Source of the DNA: Burkholderia paludis
GTDB lineage: Bacteria > Pseudomonadota > Gammaproteobacteria > Burkholderiales > Burkholderiaceae
DNA: 64,000 bases
Assembly: GCF_000732615.1 (NCBI RefSeq)
Contig: NZ_JPGL01000005.1
Coordinates: 1-64,000, forward strand
Reading direction: 5' to 3'
Position numbers and translations under genes: made by a program. The notes beneath the pieces are model-generated. The model did not search any database, had not been told where the DNA came from, and worked only from the letters and a program-made list of their open reading frames with translations. This document shows positions 37,265 to 45,825 of this stretch, piece after piece (position 1 is the stretch's first letter; each line of letters starts with the position of its first letter).

Positions 37265-38605
37265 ATGAATCCGCTTCACGCGCTGCCGTCGTCCGCGTCG
37301 GCAACGGCCCGGCGCACGCGCGTGCGCTGGCTCGTGCTGGCCGTGCTGTTCGCGGTCACGACGATCAACTACGCGGATCGCGCGGCGATCGCGATCGCGG
37401 GCCCGAGCCTCGCCCGCGCGCTGCACCTGAACCACGTGCAGATCGGCTTCATCTTCTCCGCGTTCGGCTGGTCGTACGTGGTCGCGCAACTGCCGGGCGG
37501 CTGGCTGCTCGACCGCTACGGATCGCGCATCGTCTATGCGTTCAGCATCTTCTTCTGGTCGCTGTTCACGCTGCTGCAGGGCACGATCGGCTTCTTCGGC
37601 GGCGCGGCCGCGTTCGCGCTGCTGTTCGGCTTGCGCTTCCTGGTCGGCGCGGCCGAGGCGCCGTCGTTCCCGGCCAACAGCCGGATCGTGTCCGCGTGGT
37701 TCCCGGCCGCCGAACGCGGCACCGCGTCGGCGATCTTCAACGCCGCGCAGTATGCGGCGACCGTCGTGTTCGCACCGCTGATGGGCTGGCTCGTCCATGC
37801 GTTCGGCTGGCAGTCGGTGTTCGCGGTGATGGGCGTGCTCGGTTTCGCATTCGTCGTGGTATGGAACCGCACGATGCACGACCCGAAGGACCACCCGGAC
37901 ATCAACCGCGCGGAACTCGACTATCTCGCCGAAGGCGGCGCGCTCGTCAACATCGACCAGGCGACGGGCGGACGCGACGGCGGCCCGTCGATGCGCCACG
38001 TGAAGGCGCTGCTGAGAAGCCGGATGCTGATCGGCGTTTACGTCGCGCAGTACTGCATCAATGCGCTCACCTATTTCTTCATCACGTGGTTTCCCGTCTA
38101 TCTCGTGCAGGCCCGCGGAATGTCGATCCTGAACGCCGGGCTCGTCGCATCGATCCCGGCGGTGTGCGGCTTCCTCGGCGGGATTCTCGGCGGCCTCGTG
38201 TCCGACGCGCTGCTCAGGCAGGGGCGGTCGCTGTCGGTCGCCCGCAAGGTGCCGATCGTGATCGGCATGCTGCTGTCGATGTCGATGCTCGTCTGCAACT
38301 ACACCGACTCGCACGTGCTCGTCGTGCTGTTCATGGCGCTGTCGTTCTTCGGCAAGGGGCTCGGCGCGCTCGGCTGGGCCGTCAACGCCGACACCGCGCC
38401 GCGCCAGATCGCGGGCCTGAGCGGCGCGCTGCTCAACACCTGCGGCAACCTCTCGAGCATCACGACGCCGATCGCGATCGGCTACATCGTCGATCGCACC
38501 GGCTCGTTCAACGGCGCGCTCGTCTATGTCGTCGCGCACGCACTCGTCGCGGTGATCTGTTACGTGTTCGTCGTCGGCGAGATCCGCCGCGTCGAACTTC
38601 ACTGA
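37265..38605 (+). CDS. gudP: MFS glucarate/galactarate transporter (GudP-like)
   Basis: A 446-residue, 12-helix transporter of the anion:cation symporter group. Typical start: [20 protein letters not shown] (about 35-54), then [21 protein letters not shown] (70-90), [20 protein letters not shown] and [19 protein letters not shown]. These match GudP/GarP-like uptake of hexarate sugars. Start ATG at 37265, with CGGAGGAG 6 nt before; the frame continues upstream without a helix. The glucarate dehydratase gene follows 62 bp later in the same direction, which supports the substrate. Confidence 0.88.
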   Translation: MNPLHALPSSASATARRTRVRWLVLAVLFAVTTINYADRAAIAIAGPSLARALHLNHVQIGFIFSAFGWSYVVAQLPGGWLLDRYGSRIVYAFSIFFWSLFTLLQGTIGFFGGAAAFALLFGLRFLVGAAEAPSFPANSRIVSAWFPAAERGTASAIFNAAQYAATVVFAPLMGWLVHAFGWQSVFAVMGVLGFAFVVVWNRTMHDPKDHPDINRAELDYLAEGGALVNIDQATGGRDGGPSMRHVKALLRSRMLIGVYVAQYCINALTYFFITWFPVYLVQARGMSILNAGLVASIPAVCGFLGGILGGLVSDALLRQGRSLSVARKVPIVIGMLLSMSMLVCNYTDSHVLVVLFMALSFFGKGLGALGWAVNADTAPRQIAGLSGALLNTCGNLSSITTPIAIGYIVDRTGSFNGALVYVVAHALVAVICYVFVVGEIRRVELH

Positions 38606-38667
38606 ACCGCGCGGGCCGCGCCGGCTCGGCCGGCAGCCCGCGCGCCACCGGAACCAGGAGCGAACCG

Positions 38668-40071
38668 ATGTCCGAATCCCGCCATGCCGGCACGCCGCGC
38701 GTCACGCGCATGCAGGTGATTCCCGTCGCCGGGCGCGACAGCATGCTGCTCAACCTGTGCGGCGCGCACGCGCCCTGCTTCACGCGCAATCTCGTGATCC
38801 TCGACGACAGCAGCGGACGCACGGGCGTCGGCGAGGTGCCGGGCGGCGAAGGCATCCGGCTCGCGCTCGAGCGCATGACGGATCGCGTGATCGGCCAGTC
38901 GATCGGCCGCTACCAGGCGACGCTCAACGCGGTGCGCGCGGCGCTGTCCGGCGCGAGCCCGGCCGCAGGTGCGGGCCGCACGATCCGTCACGAGGTGACG
39001 TCGGCCGGCGAAGCGGCCGTGCTGCGCCAGCCGCACGAGATCAACCTGCGGCTCGACAACGTGATCACCGCGATCGAGGCCGCGCTGCTCGACCTGCTCG
39101 GCCAGCACCTCGACGTGCCGGTCGCGGCGCTGCTCGGCGAAGGCCAGCAGCGCGACGCCGTGCCGATGCTCGCGTACCTGTTCTACGTCGGCGACCGGCG
39201 CCGCACCGATCTGCCGTATCGCGACGAAGCGCGCGCATCGGACGCATGGTTTCGCCTGCGCAACGAAGCGGCGCTCACGCCCGCCGCGATCGTGCGGCAG
39301 GCCGAAGCCGCCGTCGCGCGCTACGGCTTCGCCGACTTCAAGCTGAAGGGCGGCGTGATGGCCGGCGCCGACGAGATGGCGGCGATCGCGGCGCTCAAGG
39401 CGCGCTTTCCCGACGCCCGCGCGACGCTCGACCCGAACGGCGCGTGGTCGCTCGACGAGGCCGTCGCGCTGTGTCGCGGACAAGGCCACCTGCTCGCGTA
39501 TGCGGAAGATCCATGCGGGCCGGAAGGCGGCTATTCGGGCCGCGAGGTGATGGCCGAATTCCGCCGCGCGACGGGGATCCCGACCGCGACCAACATGATC
39601 GCGACCGACTGGCGGCAGATGGATCACGCGGTACGGCTGCAGGCGGTCGACATCCCGCTCGCCGACCCGCATTTCTGGACGATGCAGGGCTCGGTACGGC
39701 TCGCGCAGCTGTGCCGCGACTGGGGACTCACGTGGGGCTCGCACTCGAACAATCACTTCGACGTGTCGCTCGCGATGTTCACGCATGCCGCGGCGGCGGC
39801 GCCCGGCACGATCACCGCGATCGACACCCACTGGATCTGGCAGGACGGCGACGCGCGACTCACGCGCGAGCCGCTCGCGATCGTCGGCGGCAAGGTGGCC
39901 GTACCGCAGCGGCCGGGGCTCGGGATCGAACTCGACATGGCGCAGGTCGAGGCCGCGCATGCGCTGTACAACGCGGTCGGCGGTACGGCGCGCGACGACG
40001 CGGTCGCGATGCGCCATCTCGTGCCGGGGTGGACCTACGACCCGAAGCGGCCGAGTCTCGGACGCGCGTGA
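38668..40071 (+). CDS. gudD: Glucarate dehydratase
   Basis: A 467-residue enolase-superfamily enzyme that dehydrates D-glucarate to 5-dehydro-4-deoxyglucarate. All catalytic residues match E. coli GudD with a constant offset of +20: Lys225/Lys227 in KLKGG, metal ligands Asp255, Glu280 and Asn309 (TNMIATDW), the His359 ([11 protein letters not shown])-Asp386 (IDTHWIW) pair. Start ATG at 38668 after AGGAG (5 nt spacing), although the frame is open further up. A 20-residue longer N-terminus than in E. coli. With GudP it gives uptake and the first step of glucarate use; the later enzymes are not in the window. Confidence 0.94.
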   Translation: MSESRHAGTPRVTRMQVIPVAGRDSMLLNLCGAHAPCFTRNLVILDDSSGRTGVGEVPGGEGIRLALERMTDRVIGQSIGRYQATLNAVRAALSGASPAAGAGRTIRHEVTSAGEAAVLRQPHEINLRLDNVITAIEAALLDLLGQHLDVPVAALLGEGQQRDAVPMLAYLFYVGDRRRTDLPYRDEARASDAWFRLRNEAALTPAAIVRQAEAAVARYGFADFKLKGGVMAGADEMAAIAALKARFPDARATLDPNGAWSLDEAVALCRGQGHLLAYAEDPCGPEGGYSGREVMAEFRRATGIPTATNMIATDWRQMDHAVRLQAVDIPLADPHFWTMQGSVRLAQLCRDWGLTWGSHSNNHFDVSLAMFTHAAAAAPGTITAIDTHWIWQDGDARLTREPLAIVGGKVAVPQRPGLGIELDMAQVEAAHALYNAVGGTARDDAVAMRHLVPGWTYDPKRPSLGRA

Positions 40072-40152
40072 CGGAAACCGGCGACCTCGCCGCCGGTTCA
40101 TCGCCACCCCGGACGCCGCCGCGCGACTGCCCTTCCCGGCCCGGCCGCGGCT

Positions 40153-41142
40153 TCAGCCGTGCCGCGCCGGCAAAGCGGCGGCGCAGCGCCCGATACTGCG
40201 CGCGATGCGGTTCGCATGCACGAGCCCCGGATCGAGCCCGGGGTCGTAGATGGTGAAGTTGATCCCCGCGACACGGCCCGATGCGACGAGCGGGCCGAGC
40301 AGTGCGTCGAGCCCGTCGAAATCCAGCCCCGGCGAACCGGGCGAATCCACCGCGGGCAGTTGCGCCTGATCGAGCACGTCGAGATCCACGTGCAGCCACG
40401 CATGCCCGAGCGCCCGAGCGCCGAGCCAGCCCACCAGTTCGGCCGCGACGGCCGCGGGCCCGCGCGCCAGCAACTGCCCGATCGTGATGCGCGTGATCGC
40501 CGTGCTGGCGATATCGCCATACGTGGTCTCCAGGTCGCCGGATTCGGATTCGCGCTCGCCCACCTGGCAGGCGTCGAGATCGTCGACGAGCGGGCCGTCC
40601 AGATCGGGCCAGTCGGTCAGCAGCGGCTCCCCTCGCCCGGTCGACAGCGCAAGATCCATCCCCGCCACGGAACCGAGCCGCTTCGATGTGTCGTAGTTGC
40701 CGGGATGGTAGAAATCGCTGTGCCCGTCGACGTGCACGAGCCCGGCGCCGCCCGCCCGGCGGTTGCCCAGCAGGCACCCGAGCAGGACGCTGCAATCGCC
40801 GCCGAGCACGATCGGAAACACGTGCCGCCGGCGCGCGTCGGCGACGCGCCCGGCCAGGTCGAGCGAGAAATCGCGGATCGCCCGGCCGTTGCCGAGACGG
40901 GTTCCGGGCTGCGGCGTGAATGCATAGGCCGGATGCGCGAGCCGCGACACCTGCGCGCCAACTTGCGCGGCAAGGCCCGTCGCCAGCAACACTTCCGGGG
41001 CGCGCCAGGTCTCGGGCTCAAGACCGGCCGCGTTCGGCCGGAGGCCGAGGCTGCTGGGCGCGACGATGAATTCGACTGGCCGGGGGCCGCCGGTTTGCGA
41101 CAGTCCGGCCTGCAGGCCGGGTGATGCGATGGACGGCGACAT
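40153..41142 (-). CDS. Arginase-family (ureohydrolase) protein
   Basis: A 329-residue member of the arginase/agmatinase/formiminoglutamase family. Metal-site motifs: GGDCS (114-118), VDGHSDFYHPGN (D139, H141, D143) and HVDLDVLD (D253, D255). The first motif in classic arginases is GGDHS, where His binds manganese; here Cys117 takes that place. The region after DxD lacks the usual DPAxAP. It hydrolyses a C-N bond of a guanidine or formimino compound, but which one is unclear. Divergent from a CGNR regulator across an inverted repeat. Confidence 0.85.
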   Translation of the reverse strand: MSPSIASPGLQAGLSQTGGPRPVEFIVAPSSLGLRPNAAGLEPETWRAPEVLLATGLAAQVGAQVSRLAHPAYAFTPQPGTRLGNGRAIRDFSLDLAGRVADARRRHVFPIVLGGDCSVLLGCLLGNRRAGGAGLVHVDGHSDFYHPGNYDTSKRLGSVAGMDLALSTGRGEPLLTDWPDLDGPLVDDLDACQVGERESESGDLETTYGDIASTAITRITIGQLLARGPAAVAAELVGWLGARALGHAWLHVDLDVLDQAQLPAVDSPGSPGLDFDGLDALLGPLVASGRVAGINFTIYDPGLDPGLVHANRIARSIGRCAAALPARHG

Positions 41143-41176
41143 GCGTTCTCCTCGCGTAAGCGTCGGCTGGCGAATG

Positions 41177-41210
41177 TGCTAACCTTTTAAACAACGATCA
41201 AAGGTTAGCA
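41177..41210. promoter_or_regulatory. Perfect inverted repeat between arginase-family and CGNR genes
   Basis: TGCTAACCTTT (41177-41187) and AAAGGTTAGCA (41200-41210) are perfect inverted copies, 11 bp each, 12 bp apart, in the 80-bp gap between two divergent starts (41142 and 41223). The size and position suit a dimeric operator that controls both genes, most simply bound by the CGNR protein. Confidence 0.75.
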
Positions 41211-41222
41211 TCAATTTAACCC

Positions 41223-41891
41223 ATGTCCAGCATTTCACCGGTTATGGAAGCGCATGTATTCGAGGCCCGCGATTTCATCGGCGGCCACCCTGTCCTCGAT
41301 TTCATCAATACGGTGAGCGGCCGCGATCAGACGCCGTGCGACTGGCTGCCGGATTACGACGCCTATCTCGCGTGGCTGACGCAATCGGCACGCGTTCCCG
41401 CCTCCGACCTGGCCCGGCTCGCGGCTCGCGCGGCCGAGGCGCCGGCTGAGGCCGCGCGAGCACTGCGCGATGCGAAGCGCCTGCGCGAAGCGTTGTTCGG
41501 CATCGTCGGCGCGCTCTCGCACGGCGCTCCGGTGGCCGCGGCGGACCTCGAAACGCTGGAGCGGCTCTGGAAGCGCGCGATCGGCGGCTGCCGGCTGGTC
41601 GCAACGGCCGCCCGGATCGAGCTCGGCAGCCCGTCCGATCCGGCGGACCTGCATCTGCCGGCCCACCAGCTTGCACTCGAGGCCGTGAAGCTGCTCGAAG
41701 CGTTGCCCCAAGGGCGGTTGCGGATGTGTGCGGGTTCGAACTGCGCGTGGCTGTTCATCGACAGTTCCAAGACGGGGCGCCGCAAGTGGTGCGACATGGC
41801 CACTTGCGGCAACGTGGCCAAGGCACGGCGGCACTATCGCGCGGTGAGGGATGCGCCGGCGGAATCGGACAGCCGCGGGGCGACAGAGTGA
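41223..41891 (+). CDS. CGNR zinc-finger protein with ABATE domain
   Basis: A 222-residue putative regulator. The N-terminal ABATE-type domain begins FEARDFIGGHPVLDFINTVSG (about 13-33). The C-terminal CGNR zinc finger has Cys169 and Cys174 (CAGSNCAWLFID) and Cys190 and Cys195 (WCDMATCGNVAKARRHY), with the CGNR-like CGNV. Such proteins are thought to bind a small stress molecule and DNA. An ATG at 41244 is an alternative start; neither has a strong ribosome site. Its divergence from the arginase-family gene suggests it controls guanidine/amidine-type metabolism. Confidence 0.85.
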   Translation: MSSISPVMEAHVFEARDFIGGHPVLDFINTVSGRDQTPCDWLPDYDAYLAWLTQSARVPASDLARLAARAAEAPAEAARALRDAKRLREALFGIVGALSHGAPVAAADLETLERLWKRAIGGCRLVATAARIELGSPSDPADLHLPAHQLALEAVKLLEALPQGRLRMCAGSNCAWLFIDSSKTGRRKWCDMATCGNVAKARRHYRAVRDAPAESDSRGATE

Positions 41892-42045
41892 CGGCTGCCG
41901 GGCGCCGGTCGCGCGCTCGCGGTACGTCGGGATTGCGGCGGACGGCCGGTTGCCAAACACCGTAAATGCCCGCATCCTGCCGGCTGCCTGAACCCGCCCG
42001 CGCGGCAACCGGTTCGCCCCACCCTCGCTCAACGAAGCGCTCGCC

Positions 42046-42357
42046 ATGACGTCTCACGACCCGACTTCGCGACAGATCGTCGTCTTCATCCTGTACCCGG
42101 TGCTGTGCCTGCCCGCAAGCATGACCGTCGCCGGTTACGTCGCAACCCTGATGACGCGGAACATGTCGAGCTTTGAAGGCGGGGCCGGCTATGCGGCGCT
42201 CTGGTGGGGGATCCTGCTGACCGGCGGATTCTTCGCCCTGTCGATGCTCGTTTTCGCGTTGCTGCGGAAAAGGACGGCAATTCTCGCGGCCGTTACGGTG
42301 GCGTTCGCCGGGCTGTCGATACCGGCGTTCAAGGTCATGTATGAACTGCTGACCTGA
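42046..42357 (+). CDS. Small membrane protein
   Basis: A 103-residue protein with three hydrophobic stretches (IVVFILYPVLCLPASMTVAG, ALWWGILLTGGFFALSMLVFAL, AILAAVTVAFAGLSIPAFKVM) separated by short polar loops. No family recognised and no clear partner nearby. The ATG lies in a region with weak ribosome-binding sequence. The reading frame has coding-like composition and no competing frame. The T6SS cargo genes converge on it from the right. Confidence 0.6.
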   Translation: MTSHDPTSRQIVVFILYPVLCLPASMTVAGYVATLMTRNMSSFEGGAGYAALWWGILLTGGFFALSMLVFALLRKRTAILAAVTVAFAGLSIPAFKVMYELLT

Positions 42358-42470
42358 GCGCGGTTGGCGGGTGCGATGTTGTGTCGCCACGGTGAGAGCG
42401 GTGCGCGGGCGCGAGTGGATGTCGCTGCGCTGCGTCGAATCAGGCCGTGTCTGGGGGATTTTCAGGACGT

Positions 42471-43799
42471 TCAGTTCGAATAGCCCTGGATGCCGTAGTT
42501 CGTGTCGTGACGACGCCCCCACCATGGCAGATAGGCGTTGTCTTCGCCGCGGGCACGGAACCAGTCGCTGTCCGGGTCGATCGGTGTGAGCTTCGACGGC
42601 GGCAGCACTACGACCGCGGTTGGATGGCTGGCGTCTGTGGTGCCGGCAATCAGTGCGTTCCCGCCGAAGTGGTTGATCCGGCCGATCGCGAGTGCGACGT
42701 TCGTCAGCGCCGTACCCGCGCCCATGTCACCAAGCAGCGCCGGCGTGTTGAACACCTGCTTCGTGTAGTCGAATTCCGGCAGCGTTTCCGTCAGCGTCTG
42801 CGATAGCGAAGCCAGACGCGTCGATGCTGCATCACCGCCCTTGCCCGCGTCATGCACGACGAACTGAATGCTTGCGGGGTCGACGTTCGCGTTATGCGCG
42901 GCCTGCGCGATCGTTGCCTTCCATGCCTGGACCGCGCGTGTCGTGCCGGCCTTCGCCTCGAAGTCGCTCACGTTACCCGTCGCAGCCTTGCCGATCCATG
43001 CGAGCGGCTCGCGTTCAGTCTTCAAATCTGGACCGGCAAGAAACAGCACGGTGAGGTTTTCGTTCATCTGCTCGTCTTTGGGCGGGAAGCTTGGGGCGTC
43101 CCAGTTCATCACCCATACGCTTTCCTGCGGATGCGCTTGCAAGTAGTCAAGCGCGGCATTCAGGGACGTGAAGCCGGCATTCGCGCCGCCGACATGGATC
43201 TGAATATCAGGTGGCGCATCCTTGCTCCATAGGTCAGGAAATTCTTTGTTTCCAATGGCAAATGCAGTGATCATTTCCTTACGAAGGTATGTACGTGCTT
43301 CTTGCGGCGATAGTCGCGAGGGAACCGCGAACTCCATTCGGATTCCTGCCAGTTCTCGCCAGTGCTGCTTGTCGGATGGTTGCACCGTATAAAAGTAGCG
43401 ACCATTCATCGCATACTTCTCGTGAAATAGAACAAGAAACTTGGAGACATACTTTTCGTAGAACCCATCGAAGCTTTCAGCCCCGTTGTTACCATAGGCG
43501 ATTCCGGCGACGGGACGAACTGTACTAAACGACTTGGGATCTGCTCTAACCATATCGTCGTTCTTGTTCGGTTTGACGAGTCCCATCGTCCACAGCAGTT
43601 GCCATTCCGTCGGATAGTCGCGACGCTGCAGGGGATTGAGCCACTCCAGACCAACAACTTGAGCAAGAAACGGTTTCTCCCGGACTGATGTCGGTGGTGA
43701 GGCGGGCTGCTCTGCGTCAGCCGTCGTAGCTGAACATGCCGTGGCAAAGGCAAAAGCTGCGAACCTTACCAGCGCTGACATTCCTATCCATCGGGTCAT
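42471..43799 (-). CDS. Tla3-like T6SS protein (DUF2875), distal copy
   Basis: A 442-residue protein that resembles Tla3, the adapter which loads the lipase Tle3 on VgrG in Pseudomonas. It begins MTRWIGMSALVRFAAFAFAT, a signal peptide or membrane anchor. Marks: VVGLEWLNPLQRRDYPTEWQ, FYEKYV, WVMNWDAPSFPPKDEQMNEN and the C-terminal LPWWGRRHDTNYGIQGYSN. The last 240 residues differ from the upstream copy at only about eight positions, while the middle (about residues 70-180) is much less alike. An ATG at 43826 adds nine residues. It may be a duplicate adapter or, given its export signal, an immunity protein; both are inference. Confidence 0.8.
   Translation of the reverse strand: MTRWIGMSALVRFAAFAFATACSATTADAEQPASPPTSVREKPFLAQVVGLEWLNPLQRRDYPTEWQLLWTMGLVKPNKNDDMVRADPKSFSTVRPVAGIAYGNNGAESFDGFYEKYVSKFLVLFHEKYAMNGRYFYTVQPSDKQHWRELAGIRMEFAVPSRLSPQEARTYLRKEMITAFAIGNKEFPDLWSKDAPPDIQIHVGGANAGFTSLNAALDYLQAHPQESVWVMNWDAPSFPPKDEQMNENLTVLFLAGPDLKTEREPLAWIGKAATGNVSDFEAKAGTTRAVQAWKATIAQAAHNANVDPASIQFVVHDAGKGGDAASTRLASLSQTLTETLPEFDYTKQVFNTPALLGDMGAGTALTNVALAIGRINHFGGNALIAGTTDASHPTAVVVLPPSKLTPIDPDSDWFRARGEDNAYLPWWGRRHDTNYGIQGYSN
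42476..43190. repeat. Long direct repeat, copy 1 (3' part of the distal Tla3-like gene)
   Basis: This roughly 715-bp segment is nearly identical to 44364-45078, offset by 1888 bp, with only scattered substitutions. It covers the 3' half of the two Tla3-like genes up to the stop codon and ends sharply near 43190, where the two genes become much less alike. The sharp edge points to gene conversion or a recent duplication. Confidence 0.88.
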
Positions 43800-44091
43800 T
43801 TGTTTGTACCGGTATCTGCCTCGCATCAGGCAGTGGTTTGCGTCGCAAATCCTCGCTCAGAGCACTGCCCCCCTTGGCAAGGGGCTGGGAGAGGCTCGAT
43901 TACCCAATGATGTCGGGCATCATCCGACGCCGACACGTTCGCGATCCTGTTTCGCTGCGCGAGATGATCCGGCGACTGCGAGGTCGAACAGATCATCTCC
44001 AATGCCCTCCTGCGCCCCTCAGTTGAGAGACGCGGATCAAACGAAGCAGCTGCGATATCTCGGGAAATTGGGTTGCATCCGCATGCCCGGT
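43800..44091. other. Non-coding gap inside the T6SS cargo group
   Basis: Between the PAAR stop and the distal Tla3-like gene. It contains a short open frame (minus, 43826-44140) that overlaps the end of the PAAR gene, has no ribosome site and no recognisable family, so I do not call it a gene. No hairpin terminator stands out. The distal gene could still be cotranscribed. Confidence 0.5.
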
Positions 44092-44349
44092 TCAGGAACG
44101 TCCGGACGTTGGCACTGACGAAATGAGCACCGCTCCGCACGACGTCTTGTGACCGTCGAACGACGCGAGTGCCCCCTCCACATCAAAGCCGGCTTCACCG
44201 TCGACGATGACAACCTCGCCGTGAAGCGGACACGTGCAGCGATCTCCCTGACGAGCGACTGAGCGCCCCATGACTTCACTGTTCGCGGCACCAGTCTCTA
44301 CACGTCCACCATGGCTATGCACGTCGCCTACCCGAATGATGCCGCGCAT
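44092..44349 (-). CDS. PAAR-domain protein (T6SS spike tip)
   Basis: An 85-residue protein that is almost only a PAAR domain: IIRVGDVHSHGGRVETGAAN, then VARQGDRCTCPLHGEVVIVDGE, FDGHKTSCGAVLIS. The His and Cys residues fit the zinc site at the tip of the PAAR cone. It would sit on the VgrG trimer and sharpen the spike. AAGGAG lies 5 nt before the ATG, and the gap to the upstream Tla3-like stop is 9 bp, so it belongs to the cargo operon. Confidence 0.92.
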   Translation of the reverse strand: MRGIIRVGDVHSHGGRVETGAANSEVMGRSVARQGDRCTCPLHGEVVIVDGEAGFDVEGALASFDGHKTSCGAVLISSVPTSGRS

Positions 44350-44358
44350 GGCTTCTCC

Positions 44359-45825
44359 TTAGTACGAATAGCCCTGGATGCCGTAGTTCGTGTCGTGGCG
44401 GCGGCCCCACCATGGCAGATAGGCGTTGTCTTCGCCGCGGGCGCGGAACCAGTCGCTGTCCGGGTCGATCGGTGTGAGCTTCGACGGCGGAAGGACGACC
44501 ACGGCAGTCGGGTGGCCTGCGTCCGTGGTGCCGGCAACCAGCGCGTTCCCGCCGAAGTGGTTGATCCGGCCGATCGCGAGTGCGACGTTCGTCAGCGCCG
44601 TACCCGCGCCCATGTCGCCAAGCAGCGCCGGCGTGTTGAACACCTGCTTCGTGTAGTCGAATTCCGGCAGCGTTTCCGTCAGCGTCTGCGATAGCGAAGC
44701 CAGACGCGTCGATGCTGCATCACCGCCCTTGCCCGCGTCATGCACGACGAACTGAATGCTTGTGGGGTCGACGTTCGCGTTATGCGCGGCCTGCGCGATC
44801 GTTGCCTTCCATGCCTGGACCGCGCGTGTCGTGCCGGCCTTCGCCTCGAAGTCGCTCACGTTACCCGTCGCCACCTTGCCGATCCATGCGAGCGGCTCGC
44901 GCTCAGTCTTCAAATCTGGACCGGCAAGAAACAGCACGGTGAGGTTTTCGTTCATCTGCTCGTCTTTGGGCGGGAAGCTTGGGGCGTCCCAGTTCATCAC
45001 CCATACGCTTTCCTGTGGATGCGCTTGCAGATAGTCGAGTGCGGCATTCAGGGACGTGAAGCCGGCATTCGGGCCGCCAATGTGAATGCGGATATCCGGC
45101 GGCGTATCCTTGCTCCACAGATCCTTTGCGGACTTATTGCCAATTTCAAAATAGTCTTTGATCTGGTAAGCCAAATAATCTATTGCCTCTTTCGACGCCA
45201 GTCGCTGAGGTATCGCGAACTCGACGCGAATGCCTGCCAACTCTCGCCAAAGACGCGGATCATGTGATTTAACCGTATAAAAATAATGATCATTCATCAC
45301 ATATTTCGTGGCAAACAGACCCAGCAGCGTATCGACATACTTCTCATAGTATCCATCGAAGCTCTCCCTTCCATGGTTCCCGTCCGCAACAATAGCGACT
45401 GGCTTAACTGATAAAAAGCTTTGAGGGTCCGTTCTGACCATGTCATCGTTCTTATTCGGCCTGACCAGCCCCATTGTCCATAGCAGTTGCCATTCCGTTG
45501 GATAGTCGCGGCGCTGCAGAGGATTGAGCCATTCCAGACCAACAACTTGCGCGACAAATGGCCTCTCCTGGGCGGGGGGCAGTGGTTTCGGAGTCGAGAT
45601 CGGCTGCGCGGCCTCGGCTGTCGACGATGACCACGCCGTAACGAATGCAAAAACAGCCACCCCAACAAGGGCAGGCAGCCCTATCCATCTTGTCATCTCC
45701 TCTCCCATGCTTCGCGTGTGCGGACTATGACCGAATGCCCAGATTGCGACAATACCAACCGCAAGAAGTACTCCAACGAATACCAGTGCAAATCGTCGTG
45801 ACCGGGAGGCGACCAGCGATCTCAT
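44359..45825 (-). CDS. tla3: Tla3-like T6SS adapter (DUF2875), proximal copy
   Basis: A 488-residue protein of the Tla3 group (DUF2875). Two hydrophobic segments lie at about 12-31 and 46-65, suggesting a membrane-anchored protein. Its ATG overlaps the stop of the lipase gene by four bases (ATGA), so translation is coupled to Tle3, as fits a dedicated adapter. In Pseudomonas aeruginosa Tla3 binds Tle3 and recruits it to VgrG. An internal ATG (MTRWIG) lines up with the start of the distal copy and has GAGAGGAG directly before it. The middle of the gene is AT-rich compared with its ends. Confidence 0.85.
   Translation of the reverse strand: MRSLVASRSRRFALVFVGVLLAVGIVAIWAFGHSPHTRSMGEEMTRWIGLPALVGVAVFAFVTAWSSSTAEAAQPISTPKPLPPAQERPFVAQVVGLEWLNPLQRRDYPTEWQLLWTMGLVRPNKNDDMVRTDPQSFLSVKPVAIVADGNHGRESFDGYYEKYVDTLLGLFATKYVMNDHYFYTVKSHDPRLWRELAGIRVEFAIPQRLASKEAIDYLAYQIKDYFEIGNKSAKDLWSKDTPPDIRIHIGGPNAGFTSLNAALDYLQAHPQESVWVMNWDAPSFPPKDEQMNENLTVLFLAGPDLKTEREPLAWIGKVATGNVSDFEAKAGTTRAVQAWKATIAQAAHNANVDPTSIQFVVHDAGKGGDAASTRLASLSQTLTETLPEFDYTKQVFNTPALLGDMGAGTALTNVALAIGRINHFGGNALVAGTTDAGHPTAVVVLPPSKLTPIDPDSDWFRARGEDNAYLPWWGRRHDTNYGIQGYSY
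44364..45078. repeat. Long direct repeat, copy 2 (3' part of the proximal Tla3-like gene)
   Basis: Partner of the segment at 42476-43190, in the same orientation. The sequence upstream of 45078 (to about 45420) is visibly richer in A/T than either flank and differs from the other copy. Confidence 0.88.

Noticed and set aside
43826-44140. A 104-residue minus-strand frame between PAAR and the distal Tla3-like gene
   Set aside because: Overlaps the PAAR gene end, lacks a ribosome site, and its translation resembles no family.
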